DNA from: Roseiarcus sp963749715
GTDB taxonomy: Bacteria > Pseudomonadota > Alphaproteobacteria > Rhizobiales > Beijerinckiaceae
Assembly: GCA_963749715.1 (NCBI GenBank)
Contig: CAVVNR010000012.1
Location: forward strand, 248,001 to 312,000
DNA length: 64,000 nucleotides
Reading direction: 5' to 3'
Under the pieces are notes generated by a model, which was given only the letters and a program-made list of their open reading frames with translations, was not told where the DNA came from and ran no database searches. Shown here in pieces: positions 54,386-62,497 of this stretch (its first letter is position 1; each line of letters begins with the position of its first letter). The position numbers and the translations under genes are program-made.

Positions 54386-54592
54386 ATGTCCCCGATCCTT
54401 CCAATTTCGCTCTTGGTCACCGTCCTTTGCATGTTTGGGGCGGTCGAGGGGGTGTTGTTTCAACAGCTCCTGTTCGTCGGGGCGGCGGTTGGCGCGACGA
54501 TATTGGTCTGCTCTGTCGAAGCCTGGAGCGCCCACGAGGCGCCAGTCCGGAGCGAGGACGATCGTAGCTTCCGCGATCGAACAGACCAATAG
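54386..54592 (+). CDS. Small two-helix membrane protein, hypothetical
   Basis: A 68-residue frame with two predicted helices, LPISLLVTVLCMFGAVEGV and LFVGAAVGATILVCSVEAWS, and a charged tail SEDDRSFRDRTDQ. A GTG nine bases upstream is an alternative start. No clear ribosome site. It is convergent with the SDR gene, two bases apart. Family unknown; moderately likely to be real because hydrophobic patterning is clean. Confidence 0.5.
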   Translation: MSPILPISLLVTVLCMFGAVEGVLFQQLLFVGAAVGATILVCSVEAWSAHEAPVRSEDDRSFRDRTDQ

Positions 54593-54593
54593 G

Positions 54594-55349
54594 CTAGAAT
54601 CCCTCCCCTCCATCCACTGTAAGCACCTGGCCTATGATGTGGCGCGCCTTGTCGCTGCACAGAAAGAGGACGGCTTCGGCGATGTCGTCGCCGTCGGCGA
54701 TCCGGCCGGCGGGAATGCGGCGGATCATCGCCGCTTCGTCGAGCCGGCCGATGCGAAAGTCCTCCAGCACCCCCTCGCTCTTGACGTGGCCCGGCGCGAC
54801 CGCGTTGACGCGCAGGCCCTTCCCCGCCCATTCCACGGCCATCGACCGGGTCAGGCTTTCCAGCGCCGCCTTGGTCGCCGAATAGAGGGCGAGGCCAGGG
54901 ACGGGCCGCCCGGCGGCGATGCTGCTGACGTTGACGATCGCGCCGCTTCTCCCCCGCTCGATCGCCCTTTTCGCCATCGCCCGCGCGCCGTTGAGCGGCC
55001 CGACGACATTGACGGCGAAGAAGCGCGCCGCCTCGGCCGCATCCGCTTCGATCAGCGGCAGGACAGAAAAGTAAGCGGCGTTGTTGACGAGGATGTCGAC
55101 CGCGCCGAAACGGCCGACGGCTGCGGCCACCATCCTCTCGCAGTCCTGAGGCTCGGCGACGTCGGCAGCGACGGTGAGGACCGGCGCCCCGGATTCCTTC
55201 TCGATCGCCGCCGCCGAACGCGCGAGCGTAGCCTCCGTCCGCCCAGCGATGGCGATCCGAGCTCCCGCACGCGCAAAGGCGCGCGCGATCGCATGGCCGA
55301 GCACGCCGCCGCCGCCAGTCACGATCGCGACCTTGCCGGCGAACTCCAA
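54594..55349 (-). CDS. Short-chain dehydrogenase/reductase
   Basis: A 251-residue SDR with the NAD(P)-binding TGGGGVLGHAIA (11-22), NNAA (89-92), catalytic Ser142/143 and Tyr156-x3-Lys160 (LYSATKAALESLTRSMA), and a C-terminal GQVLTVDGG typical of FabG-like enzymes. The TTG at 55349 is taken as start, since upstream in-frame codons (to 55406) are basic and unrelated. Substrate unknown. It is not coupled to the second SDR at 58.7 kb. Confidence 0.86.
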   Translation of the reverse strand: MEFAGKVAIVTGGGGVLGHAIARAFARAGARIAIAGRTEATLARSAAAIEKESGAPVLTVAADVAEPQDCERMVAAAVGRFGAVDILVNNAAYFSVLPLIEADAAEAARFFAVNVVGPLNGARAMAKRAIERGRSGAIVNVSSIAAGRPVPGLALYSATKAALESLTRSMAVEWAGKGLRVNAVAPGHVKSEGVLEDFRIGRLDEAAMIRRIPAGRIADGDDIAEAVLFLCSDKARHIIGQVLTVDGGEGF

Positions 55350-55402
55350 CGTGCTCCCGCCCCCTTTGTGAGGGCGGGTTGGGGTCAGGGGTCGCGCCGA
55401 CC

Positions 55403-55774
55403 TCAAAACGTCGATTCCTCCCTACGCGGCCTCAACTCGAGCAACCTCTTGTAGATCGTTTCGAGCACGCCATCGAGATTGCGATCGACGTCATCGTTGG
55501 TGAAACGCAGCCCCGCGAGCCCTGTGCGGCGAGCGCCGACGAACGGTTGGCGTCGTAGCCGATCTCCTCGTCCCTCGAATGCGTCGCTCCGTCAACCTCG
55601 ACGACAGCCGCGCGTCCAAGCAGGCGAAGTCGACGATGAAGCCGCCAAGAACAACTTGGCGACGAAAGCGGAAGCCGTCGATTTGCTTGCGTCGAAGACC
55701 TTCCAGAGGCGTCGCTCGGCATTTGTCGGGTCGCGTCTGAAGGAGCGCGCAAGAGGCGTCAATCTCTTCCGCAT
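55403..55774 (-). pseudogene. DUF559 endonuclease-like gene, multiply frameshifted
   Basis: Four segments in changing frames add up to a DUF559 (very-short-patch-repair-like) protein: RSFRRDPTNAERRLWKV; IDGFRFRRQVVLGGFIVDFA followed by CLDARL; AVVEVDGATHSRDEEIGYDA with NRSSALAAQG; and LRFTNDDVDRNLDGVLETIY followed by KRLLEL. VEVDGATH carries the nuclease-fold acidic residue. At least three shifts inactivate it. Confidence 0.8.
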
Positions 55775-55931
55775 GGCGCGACCCCCCGCCCCCGCAAGGC
55801 CCCACAAAGGCCGGGGAGTTGTGGGGAGTTGTGGGGCGCGGTCGCTGACCGCGCCTGGCCGGGTCGGCGCCCCGGCCCTACAAGGCCCGCAAGGGGGGCG
55901 GGAATTCGCGCTCTTACGGGTACGGGGGGCG

Positions 55932-56243
55932 TCACGCCATCGACTGGAAGCGCTTGGCGAGGGCGCTGATCCGCTTCGCGGTCTCGATGTCGAGATCGGT
56001 GATCTTCATGCCGGCATCGTGGGTGCAGAACGAGAACGAGACGATGTTGTAGGAATTGTGGAATTCCGGGTGATGGTTCATCACCTCGGCCTCAATCGCG
56101 ATCTCGACAATGAAGGCGATGGCGTCGCGAAAGGTCTTGAGCGCGAACTTCGCCTCGATGTTCGGCGCCTTCACCGACCAGTCCGGCAATTCCGCCAGCG
56201 CCGAGCGAATCTCGGCCTCGCTGAGAATCCTGTAGTGCGCCAT
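55932..56243 (-). CDS. phhB: Pterin-4a-carbinolamine dehydratase (PhhB/PCD)
   Basis: A 103-residue protein with the PCD active-site signature MNHHPEFHNSYNIVSFSFCT (His57, His58, and later His75), EIRSALAELPDWSV at the N-terminus and ITDLDIETAKRISALAKRF at the end. It recycles oxidised tetrahydropterin after aromatic-amino-acid hydroxylation, and in some bacteria works in folate or molybdopterin metabolism. No phenylalanine hydroxylase gene is in view. Confidence 0.94.
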   Translation of the reverse strand: MAHYRILSEAEIRSALAELPDWSVKAPNIEAKFALKTFRDAIAFIVEIAIEAEVMNHHPEFHNSYNIVSFSFCTHDAGMKITDLDIETAKRISALAKRFQSMA

Positions 56244-56258
56244 GGGTTTGCTCCGTCG

Positions 56259-57056
56259 TCACTGCGGAGCGCCGCTCGTCTGGGCGGCGCCCGGCTGGTC
56301 AAGCTGAAGGATCGCCTGTTCGAGCGGCGCCGGCGAGACGCGAATTGAACTGGTGTAGGGCTGGCTGAACTCGAGGATCAGAAAGATCGCCAACCCGATT
56401 GACGCGCTGCCCAGGACGAGCATCGCAAGCGACATCGGGCTCAATTTCGACAAAAGCCCCATAGCGGCGAACAAAAGGGACGCCCAGAACGTCACGGCGT
56501 AGATCAGTGGCCAGGGAACCGGCGTCGCGGCCTGCAGCGACATGAGGAGCCGTTGCTCGCCGATGAAAGCGTAGTTTGCGCGCGCGCCGGCGAGCAGGTT
56601 TGTCTGCGCCGGCGTTTTGGGATCGAGGCCATCGAGAAACTTGTTCAGGTTGCCCATCGCCTTGTAGGAGGCCTCGTAAGCGGCGGCGCGCGAGGTGTCG
56701 TCGCCCCAGAACTGTTCGTGCGCCCAGACGAGATCGGTCCGCAAGATGCCGCGGGCCTCATCCGCCACGGGCCCGTACTGGCGCATTTCGAGATCGAACT
56801 CGAGCGCGCGGGCGACAAGCGTCTGCAGTTCCGTCTGCTGGGTGCTGTAAACGCCGTAGGCGGTCCAGATGAGGAGGCCGTTGACCAGCACGAGCAGGAG
56901 CGTCAGCTGCCCGACGACCCCGCCGATCATGTCGCGGGCCTTGTCCATCGTGTAGCGCTCCGGGAGGACGCGCTGAAGCACGAGGCCGAGGACGCCGCTC
57001 CCGGTGATCACTCCGGTGACAACGAGCGAGATGGCGAGCGAACTCATTTCCGGCAT
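56259..57056 (-). CDS. DUF4239 membrane protein (copy 3)
   Basis: A 265-residue relative of the genes at 19209 and 36695: helices SLVVTGVITGSGVLGLVLQR and VVGQLTLLLVLVNGLLIWTA, a soluble middle with EMRQYGPVADEARGIL, and the terminal LILEFSQPYTSSIRVSPAPL. The ATG at 57056 is chosen because GGAGGCGGG precedes it closely; 57047 is an alternative. It begins 15 bases from phhB and reads the same way, so co-transcription is likely. Function unknown; the family is bestrophin-like. Confidence 0.86.
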   Translation of the reverse strand: MPEMSSLAISLVVTGVITGSGVLGLVLQRVLPERYTMDKARDMIGGVVGQLTLLLVLVNGLLIWTAYGVYSTQQTELQTLVARALEFDLEMRQYGPVADEARGILRTDLVWAHEQFWGDDTSRAAAYEASYKAMGNLNKFLDGLDPKTPAQTNLLAGARANYAFIGEQRLLMSLQAATPVPWPLIYAVTFWASLLFAAMGLLSKLSPMSLAMLVLGSASIGLAIFLILEFSQPYTSSIRVSPAPLEQAILQLDQPGAAQTSGAPQ

Positions 57057-57164
57057 CCCGCCTCCGACGCACTCTGGTGACATGTCCGGAAGGCTCCGTC
57101 CAGCGGCCGGCTGGTTGGGCCGGAGCGGCCCGCGCTCGCCGCGTTCCGGGAGCGCCTCGCGTCG

Positions 57165-58619
57165 TCACGTATGAAGGGCGTCCTTGTAGATTTTCCCGTC
57201 CTTCATGATGATCAGGAAATTCTTCTCCGGGTTTTCGACGAGGGCGATGTCGGCGATCGGGTCGCCGTCGACCAGGATCAGGTCCGCGAGCGCGCCCTCC
57301 TCAATGACGCCAAGCTTGCCGGGATAGGGATTGCGCGGCCCCGACAAGGAGAGCAGTTCGCCGTTGGTCGAGGTCGCCATCTTTAGGATTTCGGCGCTGT
57401 CGTACCAGCGCGTGAGATGGGTCAACATGATTCCCTGGCGCGCGGTCTTCTGCGCAGAAAACAACAGGTCCGAGCCGAAGGCCGTCCTGAGTTTATAGGC
57501 CTTGGCCAACGGGTAGGCCGTGTTTGACCCGGCAATGACCTGGAGCTGGTTGATGCGGCTTTGACCGCTGAGAGGCACGGTGTCGTCGTCCCCTATGAAC
57601 GGCTGAATGCTCAGCCAGACGCCTTTCTCCGCCATTTGCTTGGCGGCCGCCTCGTCCATCAGATGCCCGTGCTCGATGCACTGAACTCCGGCGGCGATCG
57701 CACGCTCGATGGCGGCGGGCGGATAAGCGTGCACCGCGACGTAGGTATTCCGATCGGCGGCCGCTTCGACGCCGGCGCGAAGCTCGGCCTCGCTGAACGT
57801 CAGCATGTCCAGCGTGGTGCGCGGCGAGGACACGCCTCCGCCGCCCACCAGTTTTATCTGCGATGCGCCCTGCAAAAGTTGCTCGCGCACCCTGAGGCGC
57901 ACTTCGTCGGCGCTATCGGCGATATTTGCGGCACCGGTCCGTTCCATGAAGCTCACTGGACCGCCCGGACTCCGCGGCAGGTCGGAAAGGGGCCGCATAT
58001 CCCCGTGGCCGCCGGTCGTTGTGATCATCGCGCCGCAAGGGTAGATCCGCGGTCCCGGCACGAGCCCTTCGTCGATCGCCTGTTTGAGCGCGAATGAAGG
58101 GCCGCCCAGGTCGCGAACCGCCGTGAATCCGCGCATCAGCGTGCGCTCAGCCTCGGCGCTGGCGGCCAGGAAAACATAACCGACGTCCGCCGCGAACAGC
58201 GTCGAGATCGGCAGGGCGGCGAACATGCAATGCCAGTGCGCGTCGATCAATCCCGGCATCACGACACGACCGCCGCAATCAATGGTGCGCGACCCTTCCG
58301 AACCGGCCGGATTCCCGGTCGCGACCGTCTTGACCCGCTCGCCTTCGACGATGAGGCTCAATCCTTCCCTCAGGACGTTGGATTTTCCGTCGAACAGCCG
58401 AAAATTCGTGAACAGGATCGGCGGCGCCGACACGCTTTGCGCTCGCGCCGCGCGGGGGAACCCAAGCATCGCGACCGAAGCACCCAATCCGGCCACAAAT
58501 CCGCGGCGCGAAAGATCGGCGTTGATTCGGCGCGTCAGGGACTGAAGCTCGCCTCGGCAACACGAGCAGCCCTGAGAACCTGCTGCTTCCGTTTGATCGC
58601 CTGATGAGCAAGAAAACAT
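57165..58619 (-). CDS. Tat-exported metal-dependent amidohydrolase
   Basis: A 484-residue amidohydrolase-superfamily enzyme, prolidase/imidazolonepropionase-like. Seen: twin-arginine signal SRRGFVAGLGASVAMLG after a Cys-rich leader (CSSGDQTEAAGSQGCSCC), metal ligands in LIDAHWHCMFAA, lysine in GASQIKLVGGGGVSSP, histidines in VAVHAYPPAAIERA and CIEHGHLMDE, and aspartate in TAFGSDLLFS. It likely acts in the periplasm on a cyclic amide or peptide-like compound. The next genes on the same strand (SDR, hydroxyacyl-CoA-dehydrogenase-like) could belong to one catabolic unit. Confidence 0.85.
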   Translation of the reverse strand: MFSCSSGDQTEAAGSQGCSCCRGELQSLTRRINADLSRRGFVAGLGASVAMLGFPRAARAQSVSAPPILFTNFRLFDGKSNVLREGLSLIVEGERVKTVATGNPAGSEGSRTIDCGGRVVMPGLIDAHWHCMFAALPISTLFAADVGYVFLAASAEAERTLMRGFTAVRDLGGPSFALKQAIDEGLVPGPRIYPCGAMITTTGGHGDMRPLSDLPRSPGGPVSFMERTGAANIADSADEVRLRVREQLLQGASQIKLVGGGGVSSPRTTLDMLTFSEAELRAGVEAAADRNTYVAVHAYPPAAIERAIAAGVQCIEHGHLMDEAAAKQMAEKGVWLSIQPFIGDDDTVPLSGQSRINQLQVIAGSNTAYPLAKAYKLRTAFGSDLLFSAQKTARQGIMLTHLTRWYDSAEILKMATSTNGELLSLSGPRNPYPGKLGVIEEGALADLILVDGDPIADIALVENPEKNFLIIMKDGKIYKDALHT

Positions 58620-58685
58620 GCGGCGTTCCTCGGTTGGCGAATGTTCGCGAGCCGGCCGGCGAATCAGGCCGCCGCTGGCGCGCCC

Positions 58686-59534
58686 TCAACCCTTGGCGAA
58701 TTTCGCGAACGCGTCCTTGTAGTCGGGATGCCAGCGGGAGAGCGGCGGCCGGTTCTCGACGATGTCGCCCGCGGCCCATAGGATCCGCCGCTCGTCCAGT
58801 TCGCGCGGCACGTCGTTGTCGGGGCAAAGGATGTAAAAATCGCCGGCGGCCATCGAGGCGAGCAGAAAATCGACCACCTGCTCCGCCGTCCAGGCGCCGG
58901 CCGGCTTGGCGAGGTTCGAGCCCGCGGTCATGCCGGTGAAGGTGAAACCCGGAATGAGCAGGTGCGCGCTCACCCGGCAGCCGTCGATATTGCGCAATTC
59001 ATGCGCCAGCGCCTCGGTCACCACCTTCACTCCGGCTTTCGAGACATTGTAGGCGGTGTCGCCCGGCGGACAGGTTATCCCCTGCTTAGAGCCGGTGTTG
59101 ACGATCGCGGCGGGCGTCTCCTGCCGGATCATGTCGGGGGCAAACGTCTGAACCCCGTTGACGACGCCAAGGAGATTGACGTCGATAATCCGCCGCCACC
59201 GGACGGGATCGCCGAACAATCCGCCGCCGCCGCCCGTTCCCGCGTTGTTCATCAGGAGCGCAACCTCGCCGAACGCCTCGAAGACCAATTCCTTCAGGCG
59301 CCGCACGCTTTCGGGATTGCTCACGTCGACCGTGAAGGTCGTCAGCGCCTCGGGACGCTCAGCCGTCTCTCGAAGCGTCGCGGTGGCGGCATCGAGCGCC
59401 TCGCCGTTGGCGTCGGCCATGCACACGTTCATGCCGAGCGCCGCGAGTTTGGCCGAAGCGGCAAGGCCGATGCCGCTCGCCGCTCCGGTGACGACCGCGA
59501 CCCGGTTCGGGCTAAGCGCAGGATGTGTGGTCAC
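58686..59534 (-). CDS. Short-chain dehydrogenase/reductase
   Basis: A 282-residue SDR starting at GTG with an excellent GGAGGACCTCAA ribosome site. Cofactor motif TGAASGIG (16-23), NNAGTGGGGG (96-105), active-site Ser149 (NTGSKQG) and Tyr162-x3-Lys166 (AYNVSKAGV). An Asp at the end of beta-2 (MADANGEAL) indicates NAD preference. The C-terminal extension YILCPDNDVPRELDERRILW is seen in SDRs of the retinol-dehydrogenase-like group. Substrate unknown. Confidence 0.87.
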   Translation of the reverse strand: MTTHPALSPNRVAVVTGAASGIGLAASAKLAALGMNVCMADANGEALDAATATLRETAERPEALTTFTVDVSNPESVRRLKELVFEAFGEVALLMNNAGTGGGGGLFGDPVRWRRIIDVNLLGVVNGVQTFAPDMIRQETPAAIVNTGSKQGITCPPGDTAYNVSKAGVKVVTEALAHELRNIDGCRVSAHLLIPGFTFTGMTAGSNLAKPAGAWTAEQVVDFLLASMAAGDFYILCPDNDVPRELDERRILWAAGDIVENRPPLSRWHPDYKDAFAKFAKG

Positions 59535-59604
59535 TTGAGGTCCTCCGGTCTCTGGAGAATTGGAGACGCTTACATCACGCCATGGGCGCTTCGGCAATCG
59601 ATCT

Positions 59605-60549
59605 TCATTCGCCGATGTCTTCGGCCGCGCGCGCTTTATGCGCGGCGAGCGCCATCAGCCGCCGGTCGCGCCACGCCTGACGCGCCGCCAGCCGGTCGGC
59701 CGGCAGACGCTTTCGCCGGTCGGCTTCGATTGTGTCCATGACCGGCCCCGACCAGTCCGCCCGCCACTGCGACGAAGCGAAGATCTCCTCGTAAGTCCTT
59801 TGATAGCGCTTGGCGTAGTCGCGCACGCCGCCCGGGGCATTGAGGTCGATGGTCTCGAATGGGCCGATGAACGACCAGCGCATCGCCAGCCCGTCGCGAA
59901 TGCCGATGTCGATGTCCTCGACGCTCGCGTAGCCTTCGGCGACAAGGCGGAACGCTTCTTCGAGCATCGCGCCCTGCAAACGGTTCATCAGGAAGCCGTC
60001 GATCTCGCGCTTCATCACGATCGGCGCGTGTCCGGCGGAGCGCATCAACGCCGCCGTCCGTTCGACCACCGCGGCGTCCGTCCACGGGGCCGGCACAACC
60101 TCGACCGCCGGAATGAGATAAGGCGGATTGATCGGGTGAACCACCAATGAGCGGGCGCGGCCCGGCAGCGCCTCGGTGAAGCGCGACGGCAGGATCGCCG
60201 AGGTGGAGCTCGCCAGGACGGCGCCATCGGCCGCGAGCGCGTCCAGTCGGGCGAAGACCTGCCGTTTCAGGCTGACGTCCTCGGGCGTGCTCTCCTGGAC
60301 ATGGCTCGCCCCATCCAGCGCCTCTTCCAGCGTCGAGGCGCGGCGCATGCAGGCGCGAACGTCGGCCGGGGAATCGCGAAGCAGCGCATTGGCGGCCAGA
60401 TCGGGCAGAACCTCGTCCGCGTAGCGCAAGGCTTCGACCGCTGCGTCCGGCCTCTCGTCCCAGAGGGCGACGTCGTGGCCGGCGCGGGCGAAAGTGATCG
60501 CCCAGGCGCGACCGACCAGTCCCAATCCGATGAGGGCGATCTTGCTCAT
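59605..60549 (-). CDS. 3-hydroxyacyl-CoA dehydrogenase-like NAD-dependent oxidoreductase
   Basis: A 314-residue enzyme with a Rossmann motif GLGLVGRAWA, the SSTSAILPS segment (catalytic Ser) and VVHPINPPYLIPAVEVVPAP (catalytic His). That block differs from classical HCDH and matches lambda-crystallin / L-gulonate-3-dehydrogenase and carnitine-dehydrogenase relatives. A GGAGACC ribosome site supports the ATG at 60549. It is on the same strand as the SDR at 58686 (70-base gap), suggesting a short catabolic operon for a hydroxy acid or carnitine-like compound. Confidence 0.85.
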   Translation of the reverse strand: MSKIALIGLGLVGRAWAITFARAGHDVALWDERPDAAVEALRYADEVLPDLAANALLRDSPADVRACMRRASTLEEALDGASHVQESTPEDVSLKRQVFARLDALAADGAVLASSTSAILPSRFTEALPGRARSLVVHPINPPYLIPAVEVVPAPWTDAAVVERTAALMRSAGHAPIVMKREIDGFLMNRLQGAMLEEAFRLVAEGYASVEDIDIGIRDGLAMRWSFIGPFETIDLNAPGGVRDYAKRYQRTYEEIFASSQWRADWSGPVMDTIEADRRKRLPADRLAARQAWRDRRLMALAAHKARAAEDIGE

Positions 60550-60874
60550 TGACGGTCTCCGGCGCCGGGCGAGGCTCATTCGATGCGCCTTGAATTTGCA
60601 ATGCGCCTCGAATTTGCCCGGCGCGTCAATGCGAGGCGAGCACGCGCGCAAACGCGCCGCTGCGCGGCTCCTCGGAGTCGGGGGTCGCGATAGCAGTTTG
60701 ATTACAATTTGGCGCGATTGCCGTTCAATCGAATCTAACTAAGTCCACAACCATAGCTTGTATCTCGCCGCCTGCGCGCGTATTTAATAAAAATAGAGCC
60801 AAGCGATGGCTTGTATTTGTAGTCTCTACGCCAATCGCGAACAGAACATGACTGGCGAAGGAGACAGGAGATGC
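60550..60874. other. Intergenic region, AT-richer leader
   Basis: 325 bases between divergent genes. The right half (60700-60800) is clearly AT-richer than its surroundings (tatttaataaaaatag), consistent with the promoter of the PEP-CTERM-like gene. No gene seen. Confidence 0.45.
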
Positions 60875-61435
60875 ATGATGCATAATACTCTGATAACCAT
60901 GATTGCCTCAGTGGCGGCAACGATGCTGTTGACCGCCTCGGCAGCGAACGCGACAGTCTACAAATTCACCTTCGAGACTTTCGATTCGCAACTGACGGCG
61001 GCGGGCGAGATGACCGTCAACGCCTCCGACGAGGTGACGGCGGTTTCGGGCGATATTTCTGGCCTGGTCGATCAGACCATCGCCTCGGTTACGTCCAACC
61101 CGAACTTTTCCGGCTCGGCCTATAGCCCCGACGGAGCGTTCATCTTCAACAACCTGTACTATAAGTCGGGCATGAGCTTCGACGTTGACGGGCTCCTGTT
61201 CGCCACCGTCCAGAATCTGGGCGGCTATTGGAACCTGTGGGGCAATTCCCCGGAAAATTACTCGCTCTGGGAATCCGCTCCAGGCTCCGGTTATGCGATC
61301 CAGGAGAGCGGAACTCTGAGCATGGCCGCCGTGCCGGAGCTGTCGACCTGGGCAATGCTCGGGTTTGGCTTCGCCGGCCTCGGCGTCGTCGGTCGCGGCC
61401 GCGCTTCCCGGCTGCCGGAAGCGAGCCTCGGCTAA
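60875..61435 (+). CDS. Secreted protein with PEP-CTERM-like sorting tail
   Basis: A 186-residue protein: Sec signal (ASVAATMLLTASAANA), a beta-rich middle with YKFTFETFDSQLTAAGEMTV and many Ser/Asn/Tyr residues, and a tail VPELSTWAMLGFGFAGLGVV followed by GRGRASR. The tail follows the PEP-CTERM plan (motif, hydrophobic helix, basic end) but has VPELS where VPEPS is usual. Exosortase would cut and anchor or release such proteins in exopolysaccharide; no exosortase gene is in the window. AAGGAGACAGGAG sets the start at 60875. Confidence 0.85.
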   Translation: MMHNTLITMIASVAATMLLTASAANATVYKFTFETFDSQLTAAGEMTVNASDEVTAVSGDISGLVDQTIASVTSNPNFSGSAYSPDGAFIFNNLYYKSGMSFDVDGLLFATVQNLGGYWNLWGNSPENYSLWESAPGSGYAIQESGTLSMAAVPELSTWAMLGFGFAGLGVVGRGRASRLPEASLG

Positions 61436-61697
61436 GCGACAATTCCCTGCCCGCTTGGAACGAGTCCCCCGCTCGGCGGCCCTTTCTGCGCCGTCGGGCC
61501 GCTCCGCGCGCGCGACGGTAAGAACCAATTAATTCAGTTATGAACTGCGCGGTTGTGCAGCTTGACTCTTGAGCTGATTGGGATTTTAAGCAGAATCGGT
61601 CGGACTTGCTGAAGCCCGGCCCGATTGAGTTGTGGCGCAATCGGGAGATCCGAAGCCGCGTGTGAGCGTCAACCGCGGTGTCGCAAGGGGTCTTACG

Positions 61698-62072
61698 ATG
61701 TCCAGTCGTGGAAGAGGATCTTATTCGCATCTTCGCCGGCCGATGGCGCCGCTCGGGACCGTTCACGCGTCTGAGATGGGTGTCAGGTCCCTGCGCAACG
61801 GCCTCCCCGACCCTTTTTCCGAAGTTGATCCGTTCGACGAGCTCGAACGGATTTTTGCGCCCGGACCGCAGCCGTTCCGGCTTCAATTCTTTGCCATCGC
61901 CGGCGAGCGCGGCCCGGCCATCGTCCTCGAAACCGAGATTCCGGTCGGCGACGCGTCCGACGCGATCCGGGCCGCGGTGGAGGCGGACTGGCCGGCGCGA
62001 GCAATCGGCGTTCGGGTCCTCGACCGCGAGGGCTACGAAATTTTCGAGCGCCTGAGAGCCGATCGGCGCTAG
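61698..62072 (+). CDS. Hypothetical protein, conserved-looking C-terminal domain
   Basis: The last ~80 residues are protein-like and ordered (RLQFFAIAGERGPAIVLETE, AIRAAVEADWPARAIGVRVL, REGYEIFERLR), suggesting a small alpha/beta fold. The start is uncertain: GTG 61632, ATG 61698 (preceded by AAGGGG) and ATG 61776 are all in frame; 61698 is chosen. No family recognised. It lies convergent with the AtzH-like gene. Confidence 0.55.
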   Translation: MSSRGRGSYSHLRRPMAPLGTVHASEMGVRSLRNGLPDPFSEVDPFDELERIFAPGPQPFRLQFFAIAGERGPAIVLETEIPVGDASDAIRAAVEADWPARAIGVRVLDREGYEIFERLRADRR

Positions 62073-62113
62073 CTTTGGGCACCTCGCGACCTCGGGGCGG
62101 GCCGCGGCGGAAC

Positions 62114-62497
62114 TCAAGGCGCCTGAAGCAGGCTGACGTGAGCGGCGACCACCCGCCAGCCCTCCTCGGTCCTGAGCCAGACCTGGCTCTGCCGTCCGGT
62201 CAGGGTCGCGCCGGTGCGCTTGAACTCCGCGTTGGCGGTGGCGAAATCCCGCCCGTAGGTGGTGATCACGGTCTTCAAGAGATCGCGGGCCAGGTTGATC
62301 GCCGGGCGGCGGCCGCGAAAAGCGGCAATCTCGTCATAGCCGTGGAGATTCTCGGTGACCCCGTAGCGCAAGGTGTGCGGGCTCTTCCAGAACAGCGCGT
62401 CGAGCTCGGCGATGTCGTTCGAAACGAGCGCACGCTCGTAGCGCGCGAACGCTTTCTCCACCTCGGCGACCACTTCGGGAATATTGATCTCGATCAT
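62114..62497 (-). CDS. AtzH-like protein (DUF3225, SnoaL-like fold)
   Basis: A 127-residue member of the DUF3225/HpxZ/AtzH family: VAEVEKAFARYERALVSNDI, ELDALFWKSPHTLRYGVTEN and the DFATANAEFKR block. AtzH has been shown to decarboxylate or amide-cleave 1,3-dicarboxyurea in cyanuric-acid breakdown; HpxZ lies in the enterobacterial hpx purine operons. The start overlaps the AtzE-like stop by four bases, giving the order atzG-atzE-atzH. Actual substrate here is not known because atzD and atzF are not in view. Confidence 0.87.
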   Translation of the reverse strand: MIEINIPEVVAEVEKAFARYERALVSNDIAELDALFWKSPHTLRYGVTENLHGYDEIAAFRGRRPAINLARDLLKTVITTYGRDFATANAEFKRTGATLTGRQSQVWLRTEEGWRVVAAHVSLLQAP

